DNA of 7,071 bases from contig USKL01000078.1 in NCBI GenBank assembly GCA_900555225.1, forward strand, positions 1-7,071. The letters are read 5' to 3'. Below, in pieces: positions 5,517 through 7,071 of the stretch (the stretch's first letter is position 1; each line of letters begins with the position of its first letter). This stretch comes from an uncultured Collinsella sp. (GTDB taxonomy: Bacteria; Actinomycetota; Coriobacteriia; Coriobacteriales; Coriobacteriaceae). The position numbers were made by a program, and so were the translations under genes. The notes beneath the pieces are model-generated. The model ran no database searches and had not been told where the DNA came from. It saw only the letters and a program-made list of their open reading frames with translations.

Positions 5517-7071
5517 CGCCGCCGCTCGTGGCGTGCGCGCCACAGTTGCAGATAGTGCCCGATCTGCGCCGATTCGATGCGCTGGTAGGAGCTCGTGGGC
5601 AGCGACGTTAAGAACTTCTTTCCGTAGCCCTTCGTCACCAGGCGCGGGTCGGCCAGAATCAGCACGCCGCAATCGGTCGACGAGCGGATAAGGCGGCCGG
5701 CCGCCTGCTTGACCTCGAGCACCGCCTCGGGCAGCGAATAGCGCGCCCAAGCGCGGTCTTCGCGCAGGTTGCGCTCGCACGAGAGCGGGTCCGTGGGACT
5801 CGAGAACGGCAGCTTGGGAATGATGACGCAGCGCAGCGTCTCGCCGCTGGCGTCGAACCCCTCCCAGAAGGCCTTAAGCGCAAAAAGCGATGAAGTCGGC
5901 TCGTTGATAAACCGATCGCGCAGGCGACGAGGAGATGAGTTGCGCTGCTGGCAGTTGAGCTCCAGACCCGCACGGGCCATCTTGGGCTCAACGCGGGCGT
6001 ACAGGTCTTCCATGTCGCGCCGATTGGTGAACAGCGTGAGCACCGATCCGCCCATGGCAAGATGGGCGTCGACCAGCACGCGCTCGAGCGCCGTAAGATA
6101 GCTCTCGCGATCGCGCGGATCGGGGATATCGCCCGCAACGACTACAGCCATGTTCGAATCGAAGTCGTAGCTCGAGTCCAAGTGCAGCGATGAGGATGTT
6201 GAAGCGCCGATGCGATCGAGGCCGACCGCGTGGTTAAAGTGTTCGAAGCTTTTGGACACCGTCATGGTCGCCGAGGCAAAGATAGCCGTGTGAACCTCGG
6301 GCAGCCACTCGGTTGCCAAGGCCTCGCCAATGTCGATGCGCTCTGCGGTCATTGACTCTCCGCCGGCACGCAGCCTGCGATTGACCTGCAGCGAATACAC
6401 GTAGTGTTCATCGGTGCCATCAATGATGAGTTTGAGGTTCTCGGCCAGCTCGTGCAGGCGGCGCGAGATATCACCCAGGTCGACAACAACCTCGGGCTTG
6501 TCGGCGGCGACGGCTTGCACCAGCGCGTCGACGCTCTTGTCAGCTTGTTCCAATGCGTCGATGGCAGTGTAGGCCGACTGTAAGAAATCATGCCAGTCGT
6601 CAGATTCGCGCAGCTCGGGGCCAATCCATAGATTGGCATTGTCATAACCCCCACGGGCACGGCGGCCGAGCTCGCGAACGCCATCGAACACGTCGGCGAT
6701 TGCCATGCTCGCGCGCGCAACCGTCGACGTCGCCTTGGCAGTAAGGCCCAGATAGAGCGTAGAGCCCTCGGAGGTTGCCAAATCACGGGAGACCTGGCTT
6801 AGCGCACCGGCGCTCGAGCCACCCAGGCGCTCAAACAGAACGCGTGACTCGTCCGCCGACACCACGCGCGCCCACTGGCGGCGCGCCTCGCGCTCGATGG
6901 AATGGGCCTCGTCGATTACCCAATGACGAATCGGAGGTAAAATCCTGCCCTCGGCCGCGACATTGCGGAACAGCAGGGAATGGTTGGTGACCACCACGTC
7001 GGCATGCGCCGCACGACGGCGAGCGCCGTGGACCAAACATTTATCAGGGAAAAACGGGCAGAGGCGACGAG
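5513..7071 (-). CDS. dinG: DinG/YoaA-type (XPD-like) superfamily 2 DNA helicase, C-terminal 518 residues, gene cut by window edge
   Basis: The reading frame is open to the window end, so the N-terminus and the Walker A motif lie outside. Counting from the first full codon (7069), visible landmarks are C4 and C11 in LCPFFPDKC, which match cysteines of the XPD/DinG iron-sulphur domain. Next come DVVVTNHSLLF, the DEAH box VIDEAHSIE (D53-H56), motif III ASATM (265-269) and motif IV LTLFTNRRDMEDLY. Motif V is FWEGFDASG (401-409) and motif VI is QAAGRLIR (455-462). These enzymes unwind DNA 5' to 3' with ATP and act on repair and replication intermediates such as R-loops or damaged forks. The gene converges on the pafB/pafC pair, and its TAA (5515-5513) overlaps the TAG of pafC. 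Without the N-terminus, DinG, YoaA and related actinobacterial DinG-like helicases cannot be told apart; the symbol names the family. Confidence 0.9.
   Translation of the reverse strand, partial: RRLCPFFPDKCLVHGARRRAAHADVVVTNHSLLFRNVAAEGRILPPIRHWVIDEAHSIEREARRQWARVVSADESRVLFERLGGSSAGALSQVSRDLATSEGSTLYLGLTAKATSTVARASMAIADVFDGVRELGRRARGGYDNANLWIGPELRESDDWHDFLQSAYTAIDALEQADKSVDALVQAVAADKPEVVVDLGDISRRLHELAENLKLIIDGTDEHYVYSLQVNRRLRAGGESMTAERIDIGEALATEWLPEVHTAIFASATMTVSKSFEHFNHAVGLDRIGASTSSSLHLDSSYDFDSNMAVVVAGDIPDPRDRESYLTALERVLVDAHLAMGGSVLTLFTNRRDMEDLYARVEPKMARAGLELNCQQRNSSPRRLRDRFINEPTSSLFALKAFWEGFDASGETLRCVIIPKLPFSSPTDPLSCERNLREDRAWARYSLPEAVLEVKQAAGRLIRSSTDCGVLILADPRLVTKGYGKKFLTSLPTSSYQRIESAQIGHYLQLWRARHERRR

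Overview
The window looks like chromosomal DNA of a high-GC actinobacterium. The PafB/PafC-type WYL regulator pair, the codon use and the style of the large acidic Ala/Glu/Pro-rich protein suggest a gut Coriobacteriia member (Collinsella or Olsenella type). That placement is inference from pattern, not a search result. No mobile element, CRISPR array, tRNA or rRNA was seen.

Layout. Positions 1-3391 hold a leftward two-gene unit. It starts with a 1039-residue membrane-anchored protein built on an M28 (zinc aminopeptidase) fold. Most of the metal and catalytic residues of that fold are replaced, and a roughly 650-residue low-complexity acidic segment interrupts it. A 72-residue single-pass membrane protein follows 21 bases downstream with a strong ribosome binding site and a GTG start. 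Positions 3392-3589 are a divergent promoter region. Positions 3590-5516 hold two rightward, overlapping genes for HTH-WYL regulators that resemble PafB and PafC. Positions 5513-7071 hold the 3' part of a leftward DinG/YoaA-type (XPD-like) helicase gene, cut by the window edge. Its stop codon overlaps the stop codon of the pafC-like gene.

How it may work together. PafB/PafC is known in mycobacteria as a heterodimeric activator of the LexA-independent DNA-damage response, and DinG-type helicases act in DNA repair. The right half therefore reads as a DNA-damage neighbourhood. In the divergent promoter region, the strand facing the M28-like gene carries TTGTC, then 12 bases, then TAAGAT. This fits the spacing of the mycobacterial PafBC-dependent (RecA-NDp) promoter consensus, although the inner half of the upstream element is poor. 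If real, it would tie the odd M28-like membrane protein and its small partner to the adjacent regulator. The most unusual item is the M28-like protein itself: a probable pseudo-peptidase or altered-metal enzyme with a very large phospho-site-like, repeat-bearing insertion.
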